Part shown: positions 18,504 through 28,586 of the stretch, piece after piece
Layout of the letters: every line of letters begins with the position of its first letter
How positions within the stretch are numbered: position 1 is the first letter of the stretch
Source: JAAYCU01 sp964401335
Lineage (GTDB): Bacteria; Planctomycetota; Phycisphaerae; UBA1845; PWPN01
NCBI GenBank assembly: GCA_964401335.1
Contig: CAYNYK010000004.1
Span: forward strand, 1-64,000
Length of the DNA: 64,000 nt
Direction: 5' to 3'
Notes under the pieces: generated by a model
Told to the model about the DNA's origin: nothing
The model's input: the letters and a program-made list of their open reading frames with translations, nothing else
Databases searched by the model: none
Position numbers and translations under genes: made by a program

Positions 18504-19389
18504 GGTGCTCACCCGCATCGCCCGCCTGGAACTCCGGGCGCGGCAGGTGGTGGAGGGGTTCATCTCCGGAATGCACAAAAGCCCGTACCAGGGCTACAGT
18601 GTCGAATTCGCCGCGCATCGTGAATACGTGCCCGGCGACGACCTGCGGCACATAGACTGGCGTCTGTATGCCCGCGGGGATCGGTTGTATATCAAACAGT
18701 ATGAAGAGGAAACCAACCTCCGCACGCATGTTCTGCTGGACTGCTCGCGGTCCATGCTTTATCCCGAGCATGCTGAAGCGGACCGTATGAACAAATACAC
18801 CTACGCCTGTACGTTGGCCGCCTCCCTCATCTACCTGCTGATGACTCAACAGGACGCCTGCGGGCTGGTCCTTTTCGATCGAGCGGTGCGCGAACAGGTA
18901 CCCCCAACCTCCAGCACCGTGCAGTTGCGGGCGATGATCGATCTGATCGAGCGCCACCCGCCGGACCAAGGCACCGATGTCAACGTTTTGCTGAGCCAGA
19001 TGGCCGAGCAGCTTCACCGGCGCGGTTTGGTCGTTCTCATCAGCGACCTGCTGGCCGACGTTGAAGACGTGGTTCGAGGCCTGCAACGGCTGCGGCATAT
19101 CGGGCATGATGTGATCGTGATGCATGTGCTGGATCATGACGAAATTCATTTCCCCTTCAAGCAGAACATGCTGTTCGAGGGGCTGGAACCGCCGGGGGCC
19201 GAGCTGTTGACCGACCCGCAAGGCCTGAGAGAAAGTTACCTGCGCATCGTTCGCCGCTTCGTCAGCCGGGTACGTTCGGCCTGCGTCAATCATCGGATCG
19301 ATTACCAGATGCTCTCGACGCGCGATCCGCTGGAGGCGGGGTTGAGTGCGTACCTGGCCGGGCGAATGCATCGTTTGGCCCGCAAGTGA
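18472..19389 (+). CDS. DUF58 domain protein with intact MIDAS (module 2)
   Basis: This 305-residue protein has no membrane helix, so it is a soluble DUF58 protein. The hallmark HREYVPGDDLRHIDWRLYARG is present. The vWA-like domain starts with VLLDCSRSM, giving an intact DxSxS metal site at residues 90-94, unlike the module 1 DUF58 protein. It overlaps the MoxR gene by 32 bases. A 133-bp gap with a dispersed repeat separates it from the BatA-like gene. It likely links the MoxR ATPase to membrane partners. Confidence 0.9.
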   Translation: MADYRKYLKPEVLTRIARLELRARQVVEGFISGMHKSPYQGYSVEFAAHREYVPGDDLRHIDWRLYARGDRLYIKQYEEETNLRTHVLLDCSRSMLYPEHAEADRMNKYTYACTLAASLIYLLMTQQDACGLVLFDRAVREQVPPTSSTVQLRAMIDLIERHPPDQGTDVNVLLSQMAEQLHRRGLVVLISDLLADVEDVVRGLQRLRHIGHDVIVMHVLDHDEIHFPFKQNMLFEGLEPPGAELLTDPQGLRESYLRIVRRFVSRVRSACVNHRIDYQMLSTRDPLEAGLSAYLAGRMHRLARK

Positions 19390-19394
19390 TTTTT

Positions 19395-19429
19395 AACCAC
19401 GGAGTACACTGAGAACACGGAGGTGAAAG
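19395..19429 (+). repeat. dispersed ACCACGGAG-type intergenic element
   Basis: The segment contains AACCACGGAGTACACTGAG followed by AACACGGAGGTGAAAG, a kind of element often repeated in intergenic DNA of Planctomycetota and related phyla. A weaker relative lies at 34587-34610. Confidence 0.5.
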
Positions 19430-19522
19430 AAATGGGCAAATGTGGAGGGGAGCAAAATTTATTGGATCGTGTTTGGCGTGATTATTTGTGTACATGCTCA
19501 GGGATAAAGTGACGAGTAACAG

Positions 19523-21853
19523 ATGAACCTCGGACTGCCCATCAGTTTTTCGCTCATGGCGGCCATGCTCTGGCCGGCGCTGTTTTATGCCGGGGCGGCG
19601 GCGATGGCCGTACCGCTGTTGATTCATCTGTTCAGTCGGCGACGGTTTCAACGCACGCGTTGGGCGGCGATGGACTGGCTGCGCGAAGCCCATCGCGAAA
19701 ATCGGCGACGGATGCGTTTGCAGGAAATCATCCTGCTGGTCTTGCGCTGCCTGGCCATCCTGCTCATCGGCCTGTTGCTCGCCCGCTGGTTTATTCGGCC
19801 GGATACGCTGCTGGCCATCGTCGGCCGTCAGGCGCAGACCGAGCGGATCATCCTGCTGGACGATTCCTTCAGTATGCGGCTGCGCGATCACGAGGATACG
19901 GTGTTCGGGCGCGGGGTCGTGGCCGTACAGCGTATAGTCGACACATTACGCAATGAGGCACCCGATGATCCGCTCATCGTCCTGGTAACCTCGCGTCCCG
20001 ATCGGCCCGTATTCAGTGAGGCGACCGTCGGCAGGCTCGATGTCAAGATTTTCAACGAGCAACTCAACACCTTGAACTGTTCCAATCGGTCGTCCAACCT
20101 GCCCGCCACCTGCACGGCCGTCCGGCAATTGCTGAAAAGTCGTCAAGCCGGCACCCGAGCCACCGTTTATCTGATCAGCGATTTTCAGAAGATCGACTGG
20201 GTGAACGCCGCTGACTCAACCTCCGCCACGCCCGTGGCCGCTCTGGCCGATTGGATCGACGAAAACCGCCGGCTACGAATCGTGTTGGTTGATGTCGGAA
20301 CGGATGCGGACAACGTCTGTGTTCGGGCGATTGAACCGGAGCAACGGCAGGCCGTTACCAGCGTGGCCGGACGCTATTTGGTCGAGGTGGCCAACTACGG
20401 ACGCAACGAGGCGCGATCGTTGAATCTGCAACTTTACGTCGGCCAGGCCGCCCAGCCACCCGCCCCGCTGCCGCCGATCGCGCCGGGGGAAACCGTCACC
20501 CTAGCCGTCGAGGCCATTTTCACACAGGAAGGCAGCCAGAGCCTGATCGCGGAGCTCGAACCGGATGCATTGAGCATCGACAATACACGAGGGCTGGCCG
20601 TCCCGGTCACCCATGCCCTGCGCGTGCTGTTGGTCAACGGTGAACCGGCAACGGACCCGTTGGATGATGAGACTTACCTCCTGGCGATCGCCTTGCGGCC
20701 GGAGGGCGCCGAATTTAGCGGCAACGAGGTCACCGTCGTCGATGAAAACGAATTCGAGGACACCGACCTAACCAATTTCCACGTCGTGGTGCTGGCCAAT
20801 GTCTATCGCATCACGGAAGAAACCGCTGCTCGCCTGGAAAACTATGCGGCCGGTGGAGGCGGCGTGCTGTTCTTCCTCGGCGATCAAATCGATGCGGATT
20901 TATACAACCGTATGTTGTACCGTGACGGCAAAGGATTATTGCCGACGGCACTGACGGAAACCATCTCCGCACCCGCCGATCGACCGGGCTTTCCGGTGGG
21001 CGATCCGGACATCACCCATCCCATTCTGCGTCGGTTTCCCCAAACAGAGGTATCCTATTTCGACTCCACCCGGGTCTGGCGTTTCCTCGATGTCCGGCAT
21101 GAGCAGTCTTCGCAACCTGCACCCATCGCTGGGCAGCCTCTGGAACCGCGGGATTCACGGGGAACCGCAAGCGTATTGCTGCGTTTTGTGGATACCGATC
21201 GACGGCCGGCGATCATCGAGCGAACCTTTGGTCAGGGTCGGTGTATCCTCATCACCACCACCGCGGACAAGGAATGGAATAACCTCGCGGATCAGCCTAT
21301 TTATGTTGTGCTGGTCCAGGAAATGATTCAATATTTAGCCCGATCCGGCGGACGGGGCGGGGAACAACTTGTCGGCCAGCCGATCCGCTTGATCCTCGAC
21401 CCGGCCACGCAACGGCCGACGGTCACCTTGAAAACGCCGGGATTTCCCAACGAGCCGGCGGTGACGATCAACGCGCATCCCGATTCACGGAGCGGTCATC
21501 CGGTCATCGAATGGACCGACACCGAGCAGCCGGGTTTATATCGTTTTGAAATCGCCGGTATCACCGAGCCGCAACAAGATGAATGTTTCGCGGTCAACGT
21601 GGATGCTCGCGAAAGCGACACCCGCCGGGTGGACCGTCGAGATCTTGAGGCCGCGGTCGGCGATGTGCCCATGGATTATTTGCGCGGGGAGGAACTCGGC
21701 CGGCCCAACGGGGGGCCCGCCGAAACCCGGCGAGAACTCTGGCCGGCGTTGCTGGTCGCCCTGTTGATCGTATTGTTGACCGAACAGGCCCTGGCCTGGC
21801 GGTTCGGCTCGGGTGGAAGCTGGAAGGATTTGATCAAAGGGAATGGAGCATGA
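19523..21853 (+). CDS. BatA-type membrane protein with vWA-like domain
   Basis: This 776-residue protein begins with the aerotolerance/BatA N-terminal region: a membrane helix, then PLLIHLFSRRRFQRTRWAAM, then a second helix at about 70-90. A vWA-like domain follows with LLDDSFSM (MIDAS DxSxS at 113-117). The middle (about 370-600) resembles a glutamine-amidotransferase-like fold and CARDB-like beta modules. A final membrane helix lies near the C terminus (LLVALLIVLLTEQALAW). The stop overlaps the next start in ATGA. It probably exposes a large periplasmic domain and works with the MoxR/DUF58 pair. Confidence 0.85.
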   Translation: MNLGLPISFSLMAAMLWPALFYAGAAAMAVPLLIHLFSRRRFQRTRWAAMDWLREAHRENRRRMRLQEIILLVLRCLAILLIGLLLARWFIRPDTLLAIVGRQAQTERIILLDDSFSMRLRDHEDTVFGRGVVAVQRIVDTLRNEAPDDPLIVLVTSRPDRPVFSEATVGRLDVKIFNEQLNTLNCSNRSSNLPATCTAVRQLLKSRQAGTRATVYLISDFQKIDWVNAADSTSATPVAALADWIDENRRLRIVLVDVGTDADNVCVRAIEPEQRQAVTSVAGRYLVEVANYGRNEARSLNLQLYVGQAAQPPAPLPPIAPGETVTLAVEAIFTQEGSQSLIAELEPDALSIDNTRGLAVPVTHALRVLLVNGEPATDPLDDETYLLAIALRPEGAEFSGNEVTVVDENEFEDTDLTNFHVVVLANVYRITEETAARLENYAAGGGGVLFFLGDQIDADLYNRMLYRDGKGLLPTALTETISAPADRPGFPVGDPDITHPILRRFPQTEVSYFDSTRVWRFLDVRHEQSSQPAPIAGQPLEPRDSRGTASVLLRFVDTDRRPAIIERTFGQGRCILITTTADKEWNNLADQPIYVVLVQEMIQYLARSGGRGGEQLVGQPIRLILDPATQRPTVTLKTPGFPNEPAVTINAHPDSRSGHPVIEWTDTEQPGLYRFEIAGITEPQQDECFAVNVDARESDTRRVDRRDLEAAVGDVPMDYLRGEELGRPNGGPAETRRELWPALLVALLIVLLTEQALAWRFGSGGSWKDLIKGNGA

Positions 21854-24327
21854 TTCATCCGCTGCCCATCCTGGCCCAGCTTATGGAGCGGCGGCTCGAA
21901 TTGGCCCGCCTACCGCAGGGCTGGTCCGCCGTCGTGGCCCTTGCCCTGCTGATAGTCCTGCTTTACATGACGACCTTGTTTTATCGACGCGAGCGGCGGG
22001 CGAGCGCTTCGCGGCGCGTGCGTCTGACCCTGGCCACCGTGCGTTGCGCGGTGTTGCTGCTTCTGGCGATCGTCGCCCTCCAACCGGTACTCGCCACTTA
22101 TCTGCACCACGAGCAAAAGGCGGCTACGTTGGTCCTGATCGATAACTCGGCCAGCATGTCCCTGCGTGACCATTATTCCGATCCGGTCGAAAGGCAAAAA
22201 GTGCTCGCGAGCCTCGGCGAACACCATGCCGACGAAATCGGGAAAATCACGCGGGTCGAACTAATACATACTTTGCTCAATGATGATGGGCAAGACAATT
22301 TGTTGAGCCAGATGACGGCCAACAACCCTGTATACGTTTATACCTTCGGCGACAGTTTGCAGGCCATCGGCCAAGTAAGCGACAACCAACCGCCAAAGCC
22401 AGACAAGGCGGCGGCGGATCCAACCCCGCAATTCGACGCGTCGGCTACGCGCCCCGCGATGATGGTCGAGGCCAATGCGCCGGCCACGGATATCGGCCGA
22501 GCCGTTCGCCAGGCGATCGAGATGCAAGGTAATGCGCCGATCGCCGCCGTCGCGGTTTTGTCTGACGGTCGATTCAACCGCGGTGAACCGCCGGACGTAG
22601 TCGGACGTTACGCCGCCTCACGAAAAATCCCCGTTTTTTGCGTGGGCATCGGCGATCCATCACCGCCGCGTAATCTGGCCGTGATTGGAGTAGAAGCACC
22701 GCCGAACGTCTTTGTCAAAGACGCGTTCAAGATTAATGCCCAATTGCGTGTCCAGGAGTCGGCGGGCAAGACTATCGATGTGGAACTCCTCCAGCGTACC
22801 GGTGGTGACGACAGCTGGGCACCGCAAAAAACCCGACAAGTCAACATCCCCGAAGGGGCCGGCACGGTATCGGTCACCTTCGAGCACCAGATCGGACAGG
22901 CCGCCGAAGTCCGGTTGATGGTTCGCGTTCTCCCACGGGAAGGTGAAACGATCCTGGAGGACAATCATCGCGAAATCACCGTCCGGGCTTTGGAAAATAA
23001 AATGCGCGTGCTCCTGGTCGCCGGGGCACCAAGCTGGGAATACCGTCTTTTGTCCCGGTTGCTGGAACGGGATGCGACCGTGACGGTCAGTTGCTGGCTG
23101 CAATCCGCGGACGAAACCGCCGTGCGCGATGGAAACGAAGTGATCGACCACTTCCCCCGCGAGCGCGAGGAACTGATCGCCTACGACGCTATCATCCTGC
23201 TCGATCCTCAGTCCGGCGATATCGATCCTGCCTGGTCGAGTATCGTCGAGTCGATGGTCACGACGACCGGCGGCGGGCTGCTCTACGTTGCCGGGCGGAA
23301 AAATACCCCGCGTCTGGCCCACGACACCCATGCCCGGGAGTTATTCGCTCTACTGCCCGTGATCACCGATGCCGGAGAGGCCGACCTGCTCATCAACGAG
23401 ATGGGTTATTTTCAAACAACCGCCTGGCCGCTGGTCGTTCCACCAGAAGCCTTGGGGCACCCCGTCCTGGCGATGTCGGAGCAAGCTGACGAAAACGCTC
23501 GCATCTGGGCGGAATTGCCCGGCGTTTACTGGCATTACCCCGTTCGACGCGAGAAGCCAGTCGCTACCGTACTGATGCGGCATAGTAACCCGCGAATGCG
23601 TAATACCTTCGGCGGGCATGTGCTGCTGGCCACTCAATTTCTTGGCTCGGGTCGGACAGCCTACCTGGCGTTTGACACGACTTGGCGATGGCGACGGTAT
23701 GGGGAGCAGTACTTCAACCGCTTCTGGATCCAACTGCTGCGTCATCTGGTCGAAGGCAAGCTGCTCAGCGGACAGAAACGCGGACTGATCCAGATGGACA
23801 AGGATTACTATGAGGTCGGCGAGCCGATGACCATCGAGGCCCGGCTCATGGACCCCCGGCATCTTCCATTGGAAGCGGAACAGGTCGAATTAACCGTGCG
23901 GATGGATGAGGAGGTGCTGAGCATGATCTCCATGCAGAGCCAGCCGAACCGACCCGGTTGGTACCGCGGACAATTTGTCCATACCCGTACCGGAACGCAT
24001 ACGCTGCAGATCGACCTGCCCGGCGAGGCCGGCACGGAAGCGGCCGTGATTCGCGGCGAAGTCCGCGTCGCCCAGGCAGATTTGGAATTCCGCCAAACGG
24101 AACTGGACCGAGCCTCGCTTCGTCGCCTGGCCGAATCCAGCGCCGGTGGTCTGTACCTCGACATCGATCAGGTCGGCCAATTGGTTACGCTGATACCGGA
24201 TAAGACTACCCGCATGATCGTCACCGGCCAACCGTTCAGCCTGTGGGATCGCTGGTGGACGCTGGCGGTTTTGATCGCCCTGCTGGGGTTCGAATGGGGT
24301 TTGCGCAAAAGAACGGGGTTGCTCTAA
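21850..24327 (+). CDS. membrane vWA-like protein with amidotransferase-like domain
   Basis: This 825-residue protein has two N-terminal helices (about 25-45 and 60-82), then VLIDNSASMSLRD with an intact MIDAS (98-102). The pattern LSDGRFNRGEPPDVVGRYA is typical of vWA-type planctomycetal proteins. The region around LLVAGAPSWEYRLLSRLL begins a glutamine-amidotransferase-like fold, without an obvious catalytic Cys. A membrane helix near 805-820 precedes a short cytoplasmic tail. It starts inside the previous stop codon (ATGA) and its own stop overlaps the next start (TAATG), so three genes are coupled. Confidence 0.85.
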   Translation: MIHPLPILAQLMERRLELARLPQGWSAVVALALLIVLLYMTTLFYRRERRASASRRVRLTLATVRCAVLLLLAIVALQPVLATYLHHEQKAATLVLIDNSASMSLRDHYSDPVERQKVLASLGEHHADEIGKITRVELIHTLLNDDGQDNLLSQMTANNPVYVYTFGDSLQAIGQVSDNQPPKPDKAAADPTPQFDASATRPAMMVEANAPATDIGRAVRQAIEMQGNAPIAAVAVLSDGRFNRGEPPDVVGRYAASRKIPVFCVGIGDPSPPRNLAVIGVEAPPNVFVKDAFKINAQLRVQESAGKTIDVELLQRTGGDDSWAPQKTRQVNIPEGAGTVSVTFEHQIGQAAEVRLMVRVLPREGETILEDNHREITVRALENKMRVLLVAGAPSWEYRLLSRLLERDATVTVSCWLQSADETAVRDGNEVIDHFPREREELIAYDAIILLDPQSGDIDPAWSSIVESMVTTTGGGLLYVAGRKNTPRLAHDTHARELFALLPVITDAGEADLLINEMGYFQTTAWPLVVPPEALGHPVLAMSEQADENARIWAELPGVYWHYPVRREKPVATVLMRHSNPRMRNTFGGHVLLATQFLGSGRTAYLAFDTTWRWRRYGEQYFNRFWIQLLRHLVEGKLLSGQKRGLIQMDKDYYEVGEPMTIEARLMDPRHLPLEAEQVELTVRMDEEVLSMISMQSQPNRPGWYRGQFVHTRTGTHTLQIDLPGEAGTEAAVIRGEVRVAQADLEFRQTELDRASLRRLAESSAGGLYLDIDQVGQLVTLIPDKTTRMIVTGQPFSLWDRWWTLAVLIALLGFEWGLRKRTGLL

Positions 24328-26492
24328 TGGACACCATGATCGATTCAACCGTCAAACAGCGTTTCGAGCATGGCGTGCTTCGTCGGCTGGATCGTCTGCG
24401 CCGACGCATACGTTTGTACCTGCTACTGGAGGGGCTAACCGCAGTCGGGGCCTTTTGTCTGCTGGCCATGCCCTTGACTCTGCTGATCGATCATACGTTC
24501 CGCCTGAATCGGGACATGCGCGGCCTGCAAGGGCTGGTCTGCCTGCTTATCCTTTTGGTTATTTCCCACAGAACGCTGGTGGGGCCGTTACGTGTATCCA
24601 TCCCTTATCGAAACCTCGCCCTGCTTCTGGAACACATTCATCCGTCGTTGTGCAGCCGGCTGATCAGCGCCGTGGACTTCGTGCAGAGCCCCGCCGTATC
24701 CTCGCGCTCGGCATCCATGATGGAAACAGTGATCCGTCAGGCAACGGAATGCACGGCCACCCTGCCGTTCAATCAGCTTTTGGCCCATCGCCGTGCCCTT
24801 CGTCGCGGGGTGGCGATCCTGAGTTTGACGGCAATTCTGGCTGCCCTGCCGCTGTTGGCCCCGACAACCATGCGTTTGTGGTTCCAACGCAATGTGTTGC
24901 TGATGAATGTGGATTGGCCGAGACAAAACCAACTCCGCGTCGAAGGGTTGCAGTATGGACGACTGCTGGCCGCCCGGGGTGATGACGTAACGGTCACGGC
25001 CATCGTAGACACGGGGTACGAACCGCCCCGACAGGTTTACATTTACTATCAAAGCGAAAGCGGCGGGCAGGGCCGCGAACAGATGCCCGCGATCCACGGC
25101 CAGAGCGTGCGTTTCACACATACCTTCACGGCCATCGATGAAACGTTGCGCTGCCGAATCACCGGCGGCGATGCTGACACCGGCTGGTTTACCATCGAGG
25201 TAATCGAGCGGCCTCGGATCATGGATGTCACCATTGGTATCGAGCCACCCGCATACACGAACGCCCCACCCTACAACCTGCGGCCTGGACAAACCGTGGC
25301 CGAAGCCCTCAAAGGCAGCACCATCCGCCTGCACATCAGGACCAACAAGCCGGTGGTCGAGACCAAGCTGTTTCGGCGCATCAACGAACAGGAAACCGAA
25401 ATCCCCTCGGTCGGTTCCCTTAGTGACCATGAATTCATCGCCGAGGACCGTCCGCCGGAATCGGCCACATATTTTTTCCGACTCGTGGACGGTTTCGGTT
25501 TCAACAACTTCGGCGAACGAACCCCGCCCGTGCCGATGACTATTCGTTTGGTCGCCGATCAGCCGCCGATCGTCAAAATGCGAATCCGTAATGCCGGCGA
25601 AATGCTCACTACCGAGGCGGTCCTGCCCGTGGAACTGGTTTTTTCCGAAGTGTACGGGTTGGCGTCGGCGGAAATGGTTTATCAGCTTTCCGAAGAGAAC
25701 GTCAACCCCGTCGCCGAACAGCTTCCGGACTTTTCGCCGGGAGTCCGCGCTTATACGCAAAACGTGGACTGGCCGGTCGCCAACCATGATCTCAAGGAGG
25801 GGATGCGTTTCAGACTGTTCGGCCAGGCGCGCGATTTTGATGATGTTTCCGGACCGAATGTCGGCCGCAGCGCGACCATGAGTTTCCGCCTGGTCAGCCG
25901 GGAAGAGTTGCTGGCCGAGCTCAACCGTCGCGAACAGGAATATCGGCGCGATTTCGAACGGCTTTTGCGCATGCAGGAGGAACTCTACGCCCAGCTTTTG
26001 ACGCTCAGCACGTCGGCTCAGCCAACAACGGAAACTGAGCTACGGGCTGGACCGTATGCTCAACTGGCCCGTCGCCAGCGTGATTACGCGGGACGACTCA
26101 ACGGCCTCCGTTTGCAGTTCGAGCAGAACCTTGCCGAGTTACGGATCAACCGGCTGTCCAGCCCGGCCGTCGAAGGTCGCCTGGCCGGCGGGATTATCCA
26201 ACCCATGGAGCAACTTCACCGAACCGGTATGCCCCAGGCCATCGCTACCATCGAGGAACTCAACCGAAAGGTAGACCAAGCCGCCTGGCAGAATGTACGG
26301 AAGGCCCAGGAAGAGATTCGGTCGCAAATGAACCAAATCCTGGCCAACATGCTAAAATGGGAGGGATTCCAGGAGGCCGTCATCCTCCTGCGCGACGTGC
26401 TTAAACTGCAGCGAGAATTGAACATCGAAACTCAGCAGCGGATCGAAAGGGAGATTTTCGGGAACCCCCCGGTCTCGCAGCCGTCTAAGTAA
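24327..26492 (+). CDS. DUF4175-like membrane coiled-coil protein
   Basis: This 721-residue protein has two membrane helices at about residues 35-60 and 70-85, a third near 155-175, a beta-rich periplasmic region (180-520) and a long C-terminal coiled coil. It resembles DUF4175-type proteins that accompany BatA/vWA genes; this is a by-eye assignment. The ATG at 24327 overlaps the previous TAA (TAATG); a longer frame starting inside the upstream gene is ignored. It probably forms a membrane scaffold with the vWA proteins. Confidence 0.75.
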   Translation: MDTMIDSTVKQRFEHGVLRRLDRLRRRIRLYLLLEGLTAVGAFCLLAMPLTLLIDHTFRLNRDMRGLQGLVCLLILLVISHRTLVGPLRVSIPYRNLALLLEHIHPSLCSRLISAVDFVQSPAVSSRSASMMETVIRQATECTATLPFNQLLAHRRALRRGVAILSLTAILAALPLLAPTTMRLWFQRNVLLMNVDWPRQNQLRVEGLQYGRLLAARGDDVTVTAIVDTGYEPPRQVYIYYQSESGGQGREQMPAIHGQSVRFTHTFTAIDETLRCRITGGDADTGWFTIEVIERPRIMDVTIGIEPPAYTNAPPYNLRPGQTVAEALKGSTIRLHIRTNKPVVETKLFRRINEQETEIPSVGSLSDHEFIAEDRPPESATYFFRLVDGFGFNNFGERTPPVPMTIRLVADQPPIVKMRIRNAGEMLTTEAVLPVELVFSEVYGLASAEMVYQLSEENVNPVAEQLPDFSPGVRAYTQNVDWPVANHDLKEGMRFRLFGQARDFDDVSGPNVGRSATMSFRLVSREELLAELNRREQEYRRDFERLLRMQEELYAQLLTLSTSAQPTTETELRAGPYAQLARRQRDYAGRLNGLRLQFEQNLAELRINRLSSPAVEGRLAGGIIQPMEQLHRTGMPQAIATIEELNRKVDQAAWQNVRKAQEEIRSQMNQILANMLKWEGFQEAVILLRDVLKLQRELNIETQQRIEREIFGNPPVSQPSK

Positions 26493-26516
26493 TAGACGAC
26501 CGAACTGGAAAAACTT

Positions 26517-28469
26517 ATGAGCCAAACCATACCACATTACCAGCCCGCAGCGCAAACGAGGCCTCCCCAGCCCAAAGCGCTAGCGAAGGACAACCACTCC
26601 GAATCCGGCAATGCCGTGAACATAAGGTTTCATTCACCCCGTTCTCTCTCCGTCCCTCGGTCTCTCCGTCCCTCCCTCTCTCCGTCTCCTCCTCTCCCCC
26701 TTTTTTTCATCGCCGCGCTACTCCTATGCGCGACCAACATATCCCTCCTCCCCGCCGCGCAAGACCCCTTGGCGGCCAAGCAACAGATCGTCCAGGACCG
26801 CATGGCCCAACTTGAGGACCGCATGTTTCGTCTGGCGGAGAAACTGGCCGAAACCGATCCGCATCAGGCCCAACGACTTACCGATGCCCTGCGCAAGGCT
26901 CGCGAGGCTTTGCTGCGTCGCAATATGGCCGAAACCATTACTCTGCTCGAACAGGCCCGGTTGGCCGAGGCCGCCGACCACATGCAGGAGATTGGCGACG
27001 GGCTGGAACAACTCCTCAAAATCCTGCTGGACGATCCGGACCAGCAAAAACGCCTTCAGGAGGAATTGGAACGACTGGCTGAAATCCGCAAGCAACTCGA
27101 CGGATTGATTGATCGACAACAACAGTTAAAAGACCGGATCGAACAGGTCCAGGCCCCCGCCGGCGAGCTGGCGGAAATCCAGGCCGCCATCGCCCGACTG
27201 GAAACCTTGATTGATCGCCAGAAAAAGGAAATCGCCAAAAACACGGCAACCACTCAACCGGAGAAGTCCGCCGGTCTTGAAGAATCACAGAAAAGCCTGC
27301 GGCAAGATACGAACACGTTGGCCGACGATCTGCGACAAATGGGTAAGTCCATAACCTCGCGACCGGGGTCCCAACCAACAACACCATCAACCGAAGAGGC
27401 CGCCAAGTCCACTGAACAGGCCGGCAACCACATGCAGGCAGCGGAGAAGCCTTTAGGTGACGGCCAGCCTGAACAGGCCCGTCCTCATCAAGAACAGGCC
27501 TTGCAAGACCTGCAAAAAGCCCTCGAACAGATGCAAAAACAACAAAAGACCCTCCGCGAGGAAATCGATCTGGCCAAAGCCGCCGAAGAACAGAAAGACC
27601 TTAAAAACGCCACGGACAAACTCGCCGAGGAAATGCAGGGTAAAGATCCGTCCCCAACCGACGGAACCGAGAATGTGCGGAAGGCCGGCAAACATATGGA
27701 CCAGGCCGCCCAGGAACTTGATCAGGAAAATCCCGGCCAGGCCGCCGAAAATCAGCGGCAGGCCCTCGATGAACTCAAGCAGGCCCGCGAGGAGCTGGAG
27801 CGTATCCTTGAGCAGAAACGCCGTGAGCAACAGGAGGAAATCCTTCGCGGCCTGGAATCGCGTTTCCGCATCATGCTGGCCGAGCAGATGAAGGTCAACC
27901 AGACCACCCAGGATTTGGAAAGCAAGGGCCCCCCGAACTGGACGCGCGAAGACGAGCTTACTCTGGCCGGCACGGCCCAGAACCAAGGCAGCCTGGTCGA
28001 ACAGGCGGAGCAAGCGTTGCGCATTCTCAAGGAGGAAGGCACTACCATTGTTTTTCCCCGGATGGTCGAGCAATTATGCGAGGACATGCGCGATTCGCGA
28101 GGCCGCCTGCAAGGCAAGGATACCGGTTCGGGAACCCAGCGGATACAAGTTGAGATCGTCAACACCCTCAAGGAGTTGATCGAAGCGATCCAGAAATTGC
28201 GGGAGGAAGGCATGCCTGGCGGCGAAGGAGGCGGCGGACAAGAGACAGGCAAGCAACCACCGCCGTTACTCCCCGGTTCGGCGGAATTGAAACTGCTTCG
28301 CTCCTGCCAGCAACGAGTCAACCGGGACACGGAAGCGCTTGAGAAAAACGCGGCCTCCGGCGCGTTACCCGACCCACGACAGCAGAAAGACCGCACCCGA
28401 CTGGCCGAACGCCAGCACGAACTGGCCGAGATGGCAGGCAAGATGCATGAACGGATTACCGGCCGATAA
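26517..28469 (+). CDS. Gln/Glu-rich secreted coiled-coil protein
   Basis: This protein of up to 650 residues is almost entirely charged coiled coil rich in Gln, Glu, Lys and Ala. It has one hydrophobic stretch (FFIAALLLCATNISLLPAAQ, about residues 62-81) that looks like the core of a signal peptide. The first 60 codons run through two dispersed repeat segments (26538-26590 and 26643-26700), so the true start may be the GTG at 26616 rather than the ATG at 26517. No ATG, GTG or TTG lies between 26616 and the hydrophobic core. It probably partners the DUF4175-like protein upstream. No enzymatic motif is seen. Confidence 0.75.
   Translation: MSQTIPHYQPAAQTRPPQPKALAKDNHSESGNAVNIRFHSPRSLSVPRSLRPSLSPSPPLPLFFIAALLLCATNISLLPAAQDPLAAKQQIVQDRMAQLEDRMFRLAEKLAETDPHQAQRLTDALRKAREALLRRNMAETITLLEQARLAEAADHMQEIGDGLEQLLKILLDDPDQQKRLQEELERLAEIRKQLDGLIDRQQQLKDRIEQVQAPAGELAEIQAAIARLETLIDRQKKEIAKNTATTQPEKSAGLEESQKSLRQDTNTLADDLRQMGKSITSRPGSQPTTPSTEEAAKSTEQAGNHMQAAEKPLGDGQPEQARPHQEQALQDLQKALEQMQKQQKTLREEIDLAKAAEEQKDLKNATDKLAEEMQGKDPSPTDGTENVRKAGKHMDQAAQELDQENPGQAAENQRQALDELKQAREELERILEQKRREQQEEILRGLESRFRIMLAEQMKVNQTTQDLESKGPPNWTREDELTLAGTAQNQGSLVEQAEQALRILKEEGTTIVFPRMVEQLCEDMRDSRGRLQGKDTGSGTQRIQVEIVNTLKELIEAIQKLREEGMPGGEGGGGQETGKQPPPLLPGSAELKLLRSCQQRVNRDTEALEKNAASGALPDPRQQKDRTRLAERQHELAEMAGKMHERITGR
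26538..26590 (+). repeat. two tandem degenerate copies of the dispersed CCAGCCC element
   Basis: The first copy begins TACCAGCCCGCAGCGCAAAC at 26538 and ends at 26561; a second, more diverged copy runs from 26567 (CCAGCCCAAAGCGCTAGCGA). Related copies lie at 28517-28540 and, inverted, at 54695-54718. The pair sits at a gene junction and extends the next open frame without a stop. Confidence 0.65.
26643..26700 (+). repeat. pyrimidine-rich tract with three TCTCTCCGTC units
   Basis: TCTCTCCGTC recurs about every 17 bases inside a nearly pure pyrimidine stretch. It encodes Ser/Pro/Leu/Arg-rich residues just before a signal-peptide core. A purine-rich relative on the opposite strand lies at 34626-34680. 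Confidence 0.6.
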
Positions 28470-28516
28470 GGACACAACACCATGAGCGTACCAGCATTGA
28501 GCAAGGCATACTCACC

Positions 28517-28540
28517 TACCAGCCCGAAGCGCCAGCAAGG
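28517..28540 (+). repeat. dispersed CCAGCCC element, second site
   Basis: TACCAGCCCGAAGCGCCAGC followed by AAGG lies in the gap between the coiled-coil gene (stop 28469) and the next likely start (28587). It is the best-preserved plus-strand copy. Confidence 0.65.
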
Positions 28541-28586
28541 GTCCACCCTCTCGAATTTCGATACACAACGCCATTCCCGTACAATC

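Noticed and set aside
24588..25787. 399-codon minus-strand open frame
   Set aside because: It lies fully antisense to the DUF4175-like gene, which has coupling to its neighbours and membrane helices; no ribosome site or domain supports the antisense frame.
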